Shown here: piece after piece, positions 53,469-63,336 of the stretch
How the letters are laid out: every line of letters starts with the position of its first letter
How positions within the stretch are numbered: the stretch's first letter is position 1
DNA from: Acidobacteriota bacterium
GTDB lineage: Bacteria; Acidobacteriota; Terriglobia; Terriglobales; Acidobacteriaceae
Direction: 5' to 3'
NCBI GenBank assembly: GCA_013289685.1
Contig: JABCZL010000016.1
Location: 1 to 64,000, forward strand
Length of the DNA stretch: 64,000 bases
The notes under the pieces: model-generated
What the model was told of the DNA's origin: nothing
The model's database searches: none
Seen by the model: only the letters and a program-made list of their open reading frames with translations
Made by a program: the position numbers and the translations under genes

Positions 53469-54647
53469 TTGGCAGCAAAGAATCGCTATTTATTCACTTC
53501 TGAATCCGTGACCGAAGGCCATCCCGATAAGATCGCCGACCAGATTTCCGACGCCATCCTCGACGCCTGCCTGACCGACGACCCCATGAGCCGTGTCGCC
53601 TGCGAGACGCTCACCGCCACCGGCCTGGTCGTGATCGCGGGAGAAATCACCACCAAAGCTTACGTCGATTTCCAACAGGTCGTCCGCGGCACGGTCGGCG
53701 CCATCGGCTACGACAACGCGGTTTACGGCTTCGACTGCAACACCTGCGCCGTTATCTCCAGCATCAACAAACAGTCAGGCGACATCGCCATGGGTGTAGA
53801 CACCGGCGGCGCCGGCGACCAGGGAATGATGTTTGGCTATGCGGTCAACGAGAACGAAGAGTTGATGCCGACTCCCATCTCTTTGGCACATAAACTGACC
53901 ATGCGGCTCTCGCAGGTTCGCAAGAACGGCACTCTTCCCTTCCTTCGCCCCGACGGCAAATCCCAAGTAACAGTTGAATATGATGCGAACGGCAAGGTGC
54001 TGCGCGTCGATGCGATCGTGGTTTCGACGCAGCACTCCGAGAATGTCGCCAACGACGAGTTGCGCGCTGGGATTCTGAAGCATGTGATTCAGGCGGTGAT
54101 TCCTGCCCATCTGCTCGACGAAGATACGAAGTACCACATCAACCCCACGGGACGCTTCGTCATTGGCGGGCCCATGGGCGACACTGGGCTGACTGGTCGC
54201 AAGATTATCGTCGACACCTATGGCGGCATGGGACGGCACGGTGGCGGGGCGTTTTCCGGAAAGGACCCGACCAAGGTCGACCGCTCGGCGGCTTACATGG
54301 CTCGCCACATTGCGAAGAACGTGGTCGCGGGCGGACTCGCCGGGCGCTGCGAAGTACAACTGGCGTATGCCATCGGCGTAGCCGATCCGGTCAGCGTGCT
54401 GGTTGAGACCTTTGGCACCGCGAAGGTGGATCCGGAGATTATCCCGGACTTGATTCGCTCACACTTCAAGCTGACGCCGCGGGGCATCATCGATTCGCTC
54501 AACCTGCGCCGTCCGATTTACAAGAAGACCGCGGCTTACGGTCACTTCGGCCGCAGTGACGCCGATTTCACCTGGGAGGCAACCGACAAAGCGGCGAAAC
54601 TCGCCGCCGATGCCGGTTTGCGGGAGCCCGTAGCCGTTCGCAAGTAG
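53469..54647 (+). CDS. metK: S-adenosylmethionine synthetase
   Basis: 392 residues of full-length Met[53 protein letters not shown] and [20 protein letters not shown]. The start is TTG at 53469, supported by AAGGAG nine bases upstream; no ATG or GTG fits the conserved N-terminus. It makes SAM from methionine and ATP. The next gene on the strand is ahcY, which recycles the methylation by-product. Confidence 0.97.
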   Translation: MAAKNRYLFTSESVTEGHPDKIADQISDAILDACLTDDPMSRVACETLTATGLVVIAGEITTKAYVDFQQVVRGTVGAIGYDNAVYGFDCNTCAVISSINKQSGDIAMGVDTGGAGDQGMMFGYAVNENEELMPTPISLAHKLTMRLSQVRKNGTLPFLRPDGKSQVTVEYDANGKVLRVDAIVVSTQHSENVANDELRAGILKHVIQAVIPAHLLDEDTKYHINPTGRFVIGGPMGDTGLTGRKIIVDTYGGMGRHGGGAFSGKDPTKVDRSAAYMARHIAKNVVAGGLAGRCEVQLAYAIGVADPVSVLVETFGTAKVDPEIIPDLIRSHFKLTPRGIIDSLNLRRPIYKKTAAYGHFGRSDADFTWEATDKAAKLAADAGLREPVAVRK

Positions 54648-54659
54648 GGGCGAAACCTT

Positions 54660-54723
54660 CAACCACTAAGGACACGAAGGACCACAAAGGAAACCCTTCG
54701 TGAACCTTCGTGACCTTCGTGGT
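54660..54723. repeat. Inverted repeat after metK
   Basis: ACCACTAAGGACACGAAGG faces its near complement CCTTCGTGACCTTCGTGGT across CACAAAGGAAACCCTTCGTG. It can fold as a long stem just after the metK stop; it lacks a strong U-tract. Confidence 0.7.
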
Positions 54724-54901
54724 TATTGATTTTCTTTAGCAGGAACCAAAGTGCCATTTTGGGCGTAGGCCGAAAGCTCATGGCCGAAAGCGCAATCGGA
54801 TATCCTGACCGGACCACCAAGTTCGTGTATTCTTGCGAAAAAGAGCAGGGCTCGAGACAGTCATCACTCACAGGTCATCAACTTAAGTTTTCTGCGCTTA
54901 A

Positions 54902-56194
<1,293 letters not shown>

Positions 56195-56241
56195 AACCAG
56201 TTGTTAGTGGCTAGTGATTAGTGTTTAGTCAGAAGCGGGTG

Positions 56242-56277
56242 CCCCATCCTTGTCGCGTTCTTTGCGACAGGGTGGGG
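56242..56277. repeat. Dispersed hairpin, copy 7 with changed arms
   Basis: CCCCATCCTTGTCGC and GCGACAGGGTGGGG surround GTTCTTT. The arms differ from the consensus at several positions on both sides yet still pair apart from a bulge, an indication of selection or copying of the folded form. It lies ~47 bases after the ahcY stop. Confidence 0.78.
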
Positions 56278-56539
56278 CTTTTGACTTTGGTGGCCCGTGT
56301 GTCGAGTCCCGTGGGAATCTGAAGATGATTCTTTGAGTGCAGAATTTCCTGGACTCACGTCATCCTCTGCGTCCCCGACGAGTGCTTGCGGGCCGTTCCA
56401 TTCTCGTTTTGTTTCGCCCCTCCGGGACTCGATTATTTCCCCCCTTGCCTGACCCACGGCTTGCGCCGCGGGCTGCATTCTTGCGTCGCTCTGCGGCTTT
56501 GCTGCATGGCACGATTGCGCGGATTCGCTTGGAGTGGCT

Positions 56540-56896
56540 TTAGCTCTTTGTCAAGTGAACCGGCGGGAGCTGCTCGGGTTGCTTTTCCGTACTGGCGGCG
56601 TCGGCCATGCGCTTGGCTTTGCGCCAGACGCTGGCGACGGCCATGGTCCAGAAGGGAACCAGATCGACGCCGGGCACGAGTTTAGCGAAAAACGAGGGCA
56701 GAAATTCCCAGTGCCAGCCGAGTAGATGAATCATTGCTGCACCGACGCCGAGATCGAGGAGGTCGTCCGCGGGAGACAGGGCGCCTGCGACGAATAGGGG
56801 GAAGACGACGAGTTGAAGCGCGTCGGCGACGATGGCCAGCAGCATGGCGGCGCGAAACTGCGGGCCCGGGGAGATGGTGATGGAGTCGTCCGTCAT
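56540..56896 (-). CDS. Small hydrophobic membrane protein, unknown
   Basis: 118 residues from the ATG at 56896 (MTDDSITISPGPQFRAAMLL). Two to three hydrophobic segments (AAMLLAIVADALQLVVFPLF; GVGAAMIHLLGWHWEFLPSF). Charged Pro-rich end. I recognise no named family. It is isolated: convergent with ahcY and followed upstream by a terminator hairpin. Confidence 0.6.
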   Translation of the reverse strand: MTDDSITISPGPQFRAAMLLAIVADALQLVVFPLFVAGALSPADDLLDLGVGAAMIHLLGWHWEFLPSFFAKLVPGVDLVPFWTMAVASVWRKAKRMADAASTEKQPEQLPPVHLTKS

Positions 56897-56970
56897 GGGT
56901 GGCACCTGCTTTGATTTTAGTCCACGCGGCACACGTTGGAGGACGTCTGAGCGGATTTGGAGAGTTTTGA

Positions 56971-57001
56971 GGGGCGGTGCTTAGCCGCCCCTTCTTTTTT
57001 T
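56971..57001. terminator. Terminator hairpin between two minus-strand genes
   Basis: GGGGCGG and CCGCCCC close over TGCTTAG and are followed on the plus strand by TTCTTTTTTT. On the minus strand the same stem lies ~90 bases after the stop of the gene at 57091-57885, whose transcript it probably ends, although the stronger T-run is on the plus strand. Confidence 0.6.
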
Positions 57002-57090
57002 CTGCGTGGGGGTGGAACCAACTTTAAGTCACGTGGGGAGGCTTACGACGCCCCATAGCCGTGAGGGGGAGCAACTTGGACGAGTCGCCG

Positions 57091-57885
57091 CTAGTAGCGG
57101 CCGTCGCCGATCCATTGCCGGACGTGATCTTCGACCGAGAACCTCTCCGGGGAAGGGCGCAGGAACTTCGACACGAGAGAGAATGCGTGAGCTTCCAGTG
57201 GCACAGTAAAGTGGGTTTTCGACTTCATGAAGCTTTGTACGAACAGCTCGGTGTAGCGCTCCACGCCGAGCATCTGAAACTGGACGGAGTGCACCAGGGC
57301 GTGGAACAGGGAGCGCTCAGTGATCGTTTCGTTGAACACCACGACATCGAGAAAAGTCAGCGATTCCATGTGGGTGATCTCGGGCAACTGGTCAAAGCCC
57401 AAGGCGCGTGCCTCGGCGTAGAAGGGAGGCGGCGGAACGCGCTGGCCCTGGAGTTCGACGACGCGAACCTGGTCGAGCAGAGCTGGTGAAAAGTAGGGCC
57501 ACATGCGGGCCTTGTGCTGATTGCTGAGCGGGAGGGCCGCCGGGAGGTAGTACTCGCGCTGCTGGCGCAAGTAAGTGCTGACGCAGTGAATGGCCTGGGC
57601 GATGGGGACGTTCGTGGGTTGGGATGGTTCGGGGCTGGGTCCGGGATCGGAGGGCGTGATTTTGTTTTTGATGGTCGAGTAAAACTCGTGCAGGGCGCTG
57701 GCGGCCTCGGCGGACTTGTGCAGAATGTCGCGACGCGCGAAACGGGCAAGGAAGTCGGCGGAATAGTGGAGACGAAGCTGGTGGGTGGCGCAGTGGGCGC
57801 TCAGGAGCTCGAGCTGAGCGTGCTCCAGTTCGGAATTCATTTGCAGAACGGGGACCCGGTCTTCGGAATCCTGGTACGAATACAT
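57091..57885 (-). CDS. Protein with metallopeptidase-like HxxxH helix lacking the catalytic Glu
   Basis: 264 residues. The centre reads SLFHALVHSVQFQMLGVERY (His195, Ala196, His199) with a distal Glu in VPLEAHAF (Glu231). This resembles zinc peptidases of the HExxH...E kind, except that the general-base Glu is Ala. The N-terminal third is helical with a Pro-rich linker (DPGPSPEPSQPTNVP). It may bind zinc without peptidase activity, or I may be over-reading the motif. It is divergent from a TetR gene that could regulate it. Confidence 0.6.
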   Translation of the reverse strand: MYSYQDSEDRVPVLQMNSELEHAQLELLSAHCATHQLRLHYSADFLARFARRDILHKSAEAASALHEFYSTIKNKITPSDPGPSPEPSQPTNVPIAQAIHCVSTYLRQQREYYLPAALPLSNQHKARMWPYFSPALLDQVRVVELQGQRVPPPPFYAEARALGFDQLPEITHMESLTFLDVVVFNETITERSLFHALVHSVQFQMLGVERYTELFVQSFMKSKTHFTVPLEAHAFSLVSKFLRPSPERFSVEDHVRQWIGDGRY

Positions 57886-58188
57886 CGAAGCTCCTAAATC
57901 GAGGAAATGAGAACTACAGGAAGGGGCCCAAAGAACAGTTATTTATACAGTATTACGTTCACGCCGTCAACGAAATAATAGGACCCCCCCCAGGCTGGCG
58001 AAAGGGGCAATCGGCCGGGAAAAATGCCAACGGCCGCGGGGCAGGTGTGCCGCCGCGGCCGCCCTTCCTGACATGAGGACCCTGAGAAGTTATGGGGGGA
58101 GGACTTGTATGACAAGGTATAACAATGTTATGTCTACGGTGTCAATGTAATATTCGACCCGACCAACCCGGGTCACGAGGAGAGAACG
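57886..58188. other. Divergent control region of the HxxxH protein and TetR genes
   Basis: About 300 bases with AT-rich patches near 57940-57980 and 58105-58155, including the palindrome at 58119-58131. No coding sequence seen. Confidence 0.5.
58119..58131. promoter_or_regulatory. Palindrome, candidate TetR operator
   Basis: ATAAC-AAT-GTTAT, perfect 5-base arms, ~57 bases upstream of the TetR ATG in a region shared with the divergent gene. Short, so only suggestive. Confidence 0.35.
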
Positions 58189-58794
58189 ATGCCCCGGCAG
58201 CCTGATCCCGATCTTGAGAACCGCATTCTGAAGGCGGCCCAGGTGCTGTGGAAGCGCGGAGGCGACAAGGCGCTCACGCTGCGGGCGGTGGCCCGGGCCG
58301 CTGGCACAAACACGCCTGCGGTCTATCGCCGCTTCAGGGACCGCCAGGACCTGGTGCGCGGCCTGCTGCTGCATACTGCGGGCCGCATGCGAAGAAACTT
58401 CGAGGCCGGCGGGACGATCGAAGAGATAGCGGAGACGTACGTGGACTGGGCGATGCGAGATCCGCACGAGTACGAGTTGTTTTACACCTACGGGCGGGAA
58501 CTATCGCCGGCCAAGGGGCATGGGAAGCCGCGGCCGATCCGGGAATCGAGACCCAACTTCAAATTCCTGGAAGAGCAACTGGCGAAGCAGCTGGGCGGTT
58601 CCGCGGAGGATCATACCCGGCTGGCGCTGGCTCTGTGGGCCTTGCTGCACGGGACGACGATGCTGCTGCTGTCGAAATCGATTCCCGATGGACATGAAGA
58701 GGAGTTGCGCAGGGCTTGCCGGGCGGCGGTGAAAACGCTGCTCGAAGAGCCGGGCGGATTCTCCGCGAAGAGCGGCGGAAAAGCTCGGAAATAA
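58189..58794 (+). CDS. TetR-family transcriptional regulator
   Basis: 201 residues. The N-terminal helix-turn-helix (RILKAAQVLWKRGGDKALTL-RAVARAAGTNTPAVYRRF) is typical of TetR; the C-terminal ligand domain is helical (LEEQLAKQLGGSAEDHTRLA). AGGAGAGAACG precedes the ATG. It probably represses itself and/or the divergent gene at 57885. Confidence 0.92.
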   Translation: MPRQPDPDLENRILKAAQVLWKRGGDKALTLRAVARAAGTNTPAVYRRFRDRQDLVRGLLLHTAGRMRRNFEAGGTIEEIAETYVDWAMRDPHEYELFYTYGRELSPAKGHGKPRPIRESRPNFKFLEEQLAKQLGGSAEDHTRLALALWALLHGTTMLLLSKSIPDGHEEELRRACRAAVKTLLEEPGGFSAKSGGKARK

Positions 58795-59043
58795 AGTCCC
58801 GATCATTCGCGATCGAACCATTGGCGATCGAAGAACGCGACCAGCCGCGTGTAGCGCCGGGGTGGCACGGCTGAAATCTGAGAAACATCTCATCTGTTCT
58901 ATTCCTCTCCAGTTCCTTCCTGCTGCTCCTTTCCGGAAATCCGCCGATAGAAAAACATGAAGGCTGTCGAATCGAGGAATTTCGATGTGTGGCGAGCTGG
59001 AAGCACGTGAGATTCGACACGGAGCGAAGAAAGAAGTGGGGAG

Positions 59044-59457
59044 ATGACGAAGATTCTGCTGGTCGACGACAGCAAGTTTCTGCGGCTGGCAACGGAGCGG
59101 GCGCTGGCGCGGGCGGGCTACGACGTTAGCACGGCAATCGATGGAGAGCAGGCGCTGGAGGTTGCGCGACAAAAGAAGCCGGATGTGATCCTGCTGGACA
59201 TGCTGCTGCCGAAAATGGCCGGGCCGGAAGTGTTGAAGGCGCTCAAAAAAGATCCGGCAACGGCCGCGATCGCAGTGGTGGTATTGACTGGGCTGTCGCA
59301 GAAAAATGCGGTGCGTCTGCAGCAGGATGGAGCCTGCGCGTTTCTGGAAAAATCGGAGTTGGGACTGGATAAGGGCTGTGAGACGTTGCTGGCCGCGCTG
59401 GCGAGGATCATGCAGAAACTGAATCTGGAGGTTCCGGCGGGGGCGGCGGCGAGGTGA
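59044..59457 (+). CDS. Single-domain response regulator (CheY-like)
   Basis: 137 residues, one receiver domain: acidic pair in LLVDDSKFLR, phosphoacceptor Asp in PDVILLDMLLPKMAGPEVL, Thr in VVVLTGLSQ and Lys in AFLEKSE. All key residues are present. No output domain and no histidine kinase nearby. The ATG follows GGGGAG. Confidence 0.93.
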   Translation: MTKILLVDDSKFLRLATERALARAGYDVSTAIDGEQALEVARQKKPDVILLDMLLPKMAGPEVLKALKKDPATAAIAVVVLTGLSQKNAVRLQQDGACAFLEKSELGLDKGCETLLAALARIMQKLNLEVPAGAAAR

Positions 59458-59795
59458 GAGCGGCAGCCAGCATCGAATCGTCGTCCCACGTTCCGGCCGT
59501 CACTAATCTCGAGTAACCTGCCGGATATTACTTTTCTGTAGCTGAACTCCTCTGAGCCGGTTCCCGAGCTACCGCACCCTGCCGTCCCGTTCTGGCTTCC
59601 ATCTCTGATCAGCTGAAAATAAATCACTTAAGGGTGGGAACTCTAGACGCTTGCGCGGAGTCTATGTTGAGTGAGAGTTCCGGCTCCGTTCGCGGTAGTC
59701 CGGACTCAGGGGTTTGAGCCAGGCAGCAAATTTTGAAGAGCGCGGTAGGGTGGAAAATCCTATAATCATCTTGTAGGTAAAGCGGGGACGCCGTT
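59458..59795. other. Upstream region of the ECF sigma operon
   Basis: About 340 bases. It includes the stem/promoter-like element at 59636-59681; otherwise I see nothing coding. Confidence 0.5.
59636..59681 (+). promoter_or_regulatory. Candidate ECF promoter within an inverted repeat
   Basis: GGGAACT (59636-59642), 17 bases, then GTCTA (59660-59664) resembles an ECF-sigma promoter (GGAAC...GTC). The same bases form nested inverted repeats: GGAACTCT with AGAGTTCC (59674-59681), and TAGAC with GTCTA. Autoregulation by the ECF factor encoded ~130 bases downstream would be usual. Confidence 0.35.
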
Positions 59796-60524
59796 ATGGC
59801 GGGAGCAACCACCTTGGGTGATCTGGCAAGCGCAATCGGAGCACGGTCGCAGGAAGAGGCGGCGATCGTCGCGGAACTGAAGGCCGGCTCGGAGACCGCG
59901 TACGCCTGGCTGATCGGCGAGTTTCAGCAGCCGGTGTATGGGCTGGTGTACCGGATCGTGAATGATCCGGCGGACGCGGCCGATACGACGCAGGATGTGT
60001 TCCTGAAAGTGTTTCGCGGGATGAAGCATTTTCACGGCGGGTCGAGTTTGAAGACCTGGATCTACCGCATCGCGTTGCATGAGGCGGCGAACCGGAGGCG
60101 GTGGTGGTTCCGGCATAAGGCGAAAGAGACGTCGATTGAGCCGGCGGAATCGGACGGGCTGAGCCCCGGAGAAAACGCGATGCAGGTGGCGCTGACCGAT
60201 CCTGCGGATTCTCCGTTTGACAACGTGGCGCATCGCGAAGTGCAGCACCGGGTGGAAGAAGAGTTGCGGAAAGTGCCCGAGCCTTACCGGACGACGCTGA
60301 TTTTGCGCGATCTGGAAGATATGTCGTATGAAGAAATTGCCGAGGTACTGGAGATTTCGCTGGGAACGGTGAAGTCGCGGCTCACGCGCGGCAGAGACGC
60401 ACTGCGGCAACGGCTGGCGTCGTACGTGCGCGAGGTTGGAAACGAGTTGGGGCTGACCGCGCCTTCGCAAGATAAACGGTCGCAGGTTGCTGGAGGGGGT
60501 AGAAGGGTCGAGGTGATTTCATGA
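59796..60524 (+). CDS. ECF-family RNA polymerase sigma factor
   Basis: 242 residues. Region 2 (FQQPVYGLVYRIVNDPADAA-DTTQDVFLKVFRGMKHFHGG) and region 4 (MSYEEIAEVLEISLGTVKSR-LTRGRDALRQRL) are joined by a longer than usual acidic linker. Its stop overlaps the ATG of a zinc-finger anti-sigma gene (ATGA), the standard arrangement. Signal and regulon unknown. Confidence 0.94.
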   Translation: MAGATTLGDLASAIGARSQEEAAIVAELKAGSETAYAWLIGEFQQPVYGLVYRIVNDPADAADTTQDVFLKVFRGMKHFHGGSSLKTWIYRIALHEAANRRRWWFRHKAKETSIEPAESDGLSPGENAMQVALTDPADSPFDNVAHREVQHRVEEELRKVPEPYRTTLILRDLEDMSYEEIAEVLEISLGTVKSRLTRGRDALRQRLASYVREVGNELGLTAPSQDKRSQVAGGGRRVEVIS

Positions 60525-61219
60525 AGGGCACAGGGACAATGAGAGAACTGCAGTGCCCCAAGGCGAGGCGCTTGTTCTCGCCATATCTGGATGGAGCAGT
60601 GACGGGCGCGGAGATGCTCGCGCTGCAGGAACATTTGTCGGATTGCGGGAACTGTCATCACGAATATCAGGCGTTGCGGCGGACCCAGCAGTTGCTGGTG
60701 AGCGTGGGACGTCCGAAGGTTCCTGCGGATCTGGGCCTGAAGCTACGGCTGGCCATTTCGCGGGAAACGGCTGAGGCCAAGCGGGGACAGTTTGAGGGCC
60801 TGATGGTGCGGATGGAGAATGCGTTGCAGGCGTTCATGGTTCCGGCCACGGCGGGGTTTCTAAGCGCACTGATTATTTTCGGAATCGCGATGGTGTATTT
60901 CGTGGCGCCGTCGGCGCTGCGTGCGGATAACGATGTGCCGCTGGTGATGGTCAATACCGCGCCCGAGTTGCAGCAGAGCGCGTTCGGCATGACTCTGGAC
61001 ACGATCGACGCAGATTCGCTGGTGATTGAAGCTTACGTGGACGCGAACGGACGAGTGCAGGATTACCGGATTCTGTCGGACACGGAAAAATCGAAAGAAG
61101 TGTTGCCGCAAGTGAAACGGATGCTGATTTTCACGACCTTCCGTCCGGCGCTGTCGATGGGGCGTCCGACGCCGAGCCGCGCAGTGTTGTCGTTTTCAAA
61201 GATCAGCGTGCGCGGGTAG
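60521..61219 (+). CDS. Zinc-finger anti-sigma factor, membrane-anchored
   Basis: 232 residues. The N-terminal zf-HC2 domain (CPKARRLFSPYLDGAVTG... HLSDCGNC, the H-x3-C-x2-C pattern) would bind the sigma factor upstream. One transmembrane helix (TAGFLSALIIFGIAMVYFVA) leads to a ~90-residue periplasmic domain ending in a TonB-like beta pattern (DANGRVQDYRILSDTEKSKE... FTTFRPALSMG). The gene overlaps the sigma gene by four bases. It holds the sigma factor inactive until an envelope signal is received. Confidence 0.92.
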   Translation: MKGTGTMRELQCPKARRLFSPYLDGAVTGAEMLALQEHLSDCGNCHHEYQALRRTQQLLVSVGRPKVPADLGLKLRLAISRETAEAKRGQFEGLMVRMENALQAFMVPATAGFLSALIIFGIAMVYFVAPSALRADNDVPLVMVNTAPELQQSAFGMTLDTIDADSLVIEAYVDANGRVQDYRILSDTEKSKEVLPQVKRMLIFTTFRPALSMGRPTPSRAVLSFSKISVRG

Positions 61220-61273
61220 GGGCAGGGATCGGTTCTCGGCTCTCGGCTCCAACATCCAGCAACCCACCAACAG

Positions 61274-61306
61274 CCCCACTTCTCGCAAAGAACGCGAGAA
61301 ATGGGG
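61274..61306. repeat. Dispersed hairpin, copy 8 (reverse orientation)
   Basis: CCCCACTTCTCGC-AAAGAAC-GCGAGAAATGGGG, the complement of the consensus, followed by CACCCGC. It lies between the convergent anti-sigma and ABM-domain genes. Confidence 0.85.
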
Positions 61307-61327
61307 CACCCGCTTGAACCTCACCGA

Positions 61328-61732
61328 TCACAGACTCGTTTCGTATGACTGATAGCCGGAAGGTGGCGGGCCATTCTCTTCGACCACGTTGTCAGCGTCC
61401 AGATTCTCTGTTCCTAGTTGCCGTGCGAGTGCAGCGGTGTGACAGGTCGAGCTGACCACTTCGAACGTCTTCACGTAGGGAATCCCGTCCAAGAGCTCCT
61501 CGAGAACCTGCAGCACCTGCGGATAACCACTTAAGCTGTAGAGTTGGGCGTTTCCTTCCTGATCCCAGAAGCTGATGGTGGCAACTTCACTGCCGTCGGG
61601 GGCAGCGAGGGTAATCAGATCCAGAAAGCCCTCCTGCTGACGCAGCCAGGGAAGGATTTCGCCCTCCATCAGAGTGATGAATCGCTGGAGCGAGTTCGGC
61701 AGCAACCGCACAGAAACCTTGCGAGCAAACAT
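61328..61732 (-). CDS. Antibiotic-biosynthesis-monooxygenase-like (ABM) domain protein
   Basis: 134 residues from the ATG at 61732 (MFARKVSVRLLPNSLQRFIT), removing an unsupported 16-residue extension. The ferredoxin-like ABM fold is suggested by LMEGEILPWLRQQEGFLDLI followed by VATISFWDQEGNAQLYSLSG. Members are small oxygenases or stress dimers. The C-terminal tail (VEENGPPPSGYQSYETSL) is extra. Confidence 0.65.
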   Translation of the reverse strand: MFARKVSVRLLPNSLQRFITLMEGEILPWLRQQEGFLDLITLAAPDGSEVATISFWDQEGNAQLYSLSGYPQVLQVLEELLDGIPYVKTFEVVSSTCHTAALARQLGTENLDADNVVEENGPPPSGYQSYETSL

Positions 61733-62006
61733 GTCAACCTCCGCCGCATGGGAACCCTTACTTGCCTTGGCAGCTCCCATACGACCTAGCCTTACTTGGG
61801 TAGTGCATTTCGGCGGGCCAGCGTTACACTGCGGGAAGGTGGAGTTCTACGGGATTGAAGTGGATGTAATTTCGCTACCCTTCCCGAGCCACGAGGGGAG
61901 CAGTTGCCCCGTTCTGCTGCTCCCCTGCGTTGAGCCCTCGCTGCGTGTGGCGGCGAACGCGGCTAGCATCGCATCAGCGCAGGCGTTTACTTGCCCCGTT
62001 GCGTCG

Positions 62007-62969
62007 TCAATACAACGAAGTTTCAAATCCCAGCCGCACCATCGTGAGTTTGATCTGGTCGGCATGTTCTTGAGCCACGGTCATGACAGCCGGCAACGCC
62101 TCCAGAGCGGCAGCATACATTTCTCCAAAGATGGGAACCAGCTTGACTGCTCTGGTAATCAAGGTGAGCATGACCGCGGCTTCTTCCGACATGCCCTCTT
62201 TGTTTTCCAGATACAGGTTGTAAACTTCAGTCCCCTCATTCGCCAGGTCCACTCCCTTCATTACCTTGCCTATCCCTTTGGTGAAGGCCTCGGCGCAGTT
62301 GTGGCACTTGTCGACGATCCGAACGAAGGCTTCGAGCTTGCCCTTGTAGTTTTGCGCCTCAAGCGCGTCCAGTGCCCTGCCAGAAAGCCAGAGGATCTTT
62401 TCCGCATTCTCGGACCCTTTCTTGATTTTCTCCAAAATTTCCGCGACCGTTCGCGTCTCTTGCTTCGTCAGGTCCCTGCCTTTGTCCTGGTATTTCAGCA
62501 GTTCTTCCATTTGACCTGAGACTTTGGAGCAGGCTTCCACGGCATCCTTGTTGATCTCCTCGAATTTTTCGAGGAAGCTCACAGCCGCCGTTGGATATAA
62601 GGACGTGTCGCTCTTTTTGACCAGAGTCCCGTGATAACCCCAGGTATCTTCGGCACTCCACGCGTTGTACTTCTCGAGATGCTTGAACGCGTCATAGAGA
62701 CTGGTCACACCGAACATCCAATAGCCAGCGTTGGCGCAGGTGTGCATCTCCTTCTCCAGTTCTTTGCTGCGAGTGGGATGCTTTCTCGCGTTCGTGATTG
62801 CGTTGGTGTAGAGGTCAAAGGCTGAGTTAAGGAAGTCAACCCTGATCTTGCGGAGACCTCCATTCTTGTTCCAGCAGTTTACGGGGGTGTCGTCCACGTC
62901 GTCTCCGAGGTGTACTTCCGGGTTTCCATACCAATAATCGTGAAAGCTTTTGCGAATCCGTCCTGGCAT
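62007..62969 (-). CDS. Helical protein of unknown function
   Basis: 320 residues, predicted almost wholly helical (RVDFLNSAFDLYTNAITNAR; LDALEAQNYKGKLEAFVRIV; CHNCAEAFTKGIGKVMKGVD), ending with a mildly hydrophobic part (TRAVKLVPIFGEMYAAALEA). No signal peptide. The N-terminus (IRKSFHDYWYGNPEVHLGDD) and the later layout recall secreted effector or contractile-system cargo, but this is impression only. It is isolated between intergenic regions. Confidence 0.55.
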   Translation of the reverse strand: MPGRIRKSFHDYWYGNPEVHLGDDVDDTPVNCWNKNGGLRKIRVDFLNSAFDLYTNAITNARKHPTRSKELEKEMHTCANAGYWMFGVTSLYDAFKHLEKYNAWSAEDTWGYHGTLVKKSDTSLYPTAAVSFLEKFEEINKDAVEACSKVSGQMEELLKYQDKGRDLTKQETRTVAEILEKIKKGSENAEKILWLSGRALDALEAQNYKGKLEAFVRIVDKCHNCAEAFTKGIGKVMKGVDLANEGTEVYNLYLENKEGMSEEAAVMLTLITRAVKLVPIFGEMYAAALEALPAVMTVAQEHADQIKLTMVRLGFETSLY

Positions 62970-63336
62970 TTGAGTTTCTCCAATCGGCTTTTAGCGCCGG
63001 CGCTGATTTGTAACTACGAGAGCACCATGCTCCTGCGACCTCGTTTTCGTCGTTAAGCCAGCCTTAATAAGTGGTGAAGAAACTCTGAAGACACCTATGT
63101 CCTTGGCAGATTTGAAATTAGCAAGTCGCAGGAGTGGACGGTTGAGCGCCGTTTTTGGAGTGGTGGTGAAGTTTGCAATCGCGTGGGGCCCAGCGTAGAA
63201 TCGACCGCCAATCTTGGTCCTGGTTTCGCTAACCTCCCCCGTGCAAGATCGGCCTTTCGAAGCATAAGATCCATCACCAGTGGGGGATTTCGTCGCATCG
63301 AGCGACCGAAAATCCCGCGAGATTCTGAAGGGGTGT
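62970..63336. other. Divergent region before the CadC-like regulator
   Basis: About 370 bases between the helical protein and the winged-helix regulator. No tRNA, palindrome or credible ORF was noticed. Confidence 0.4.
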
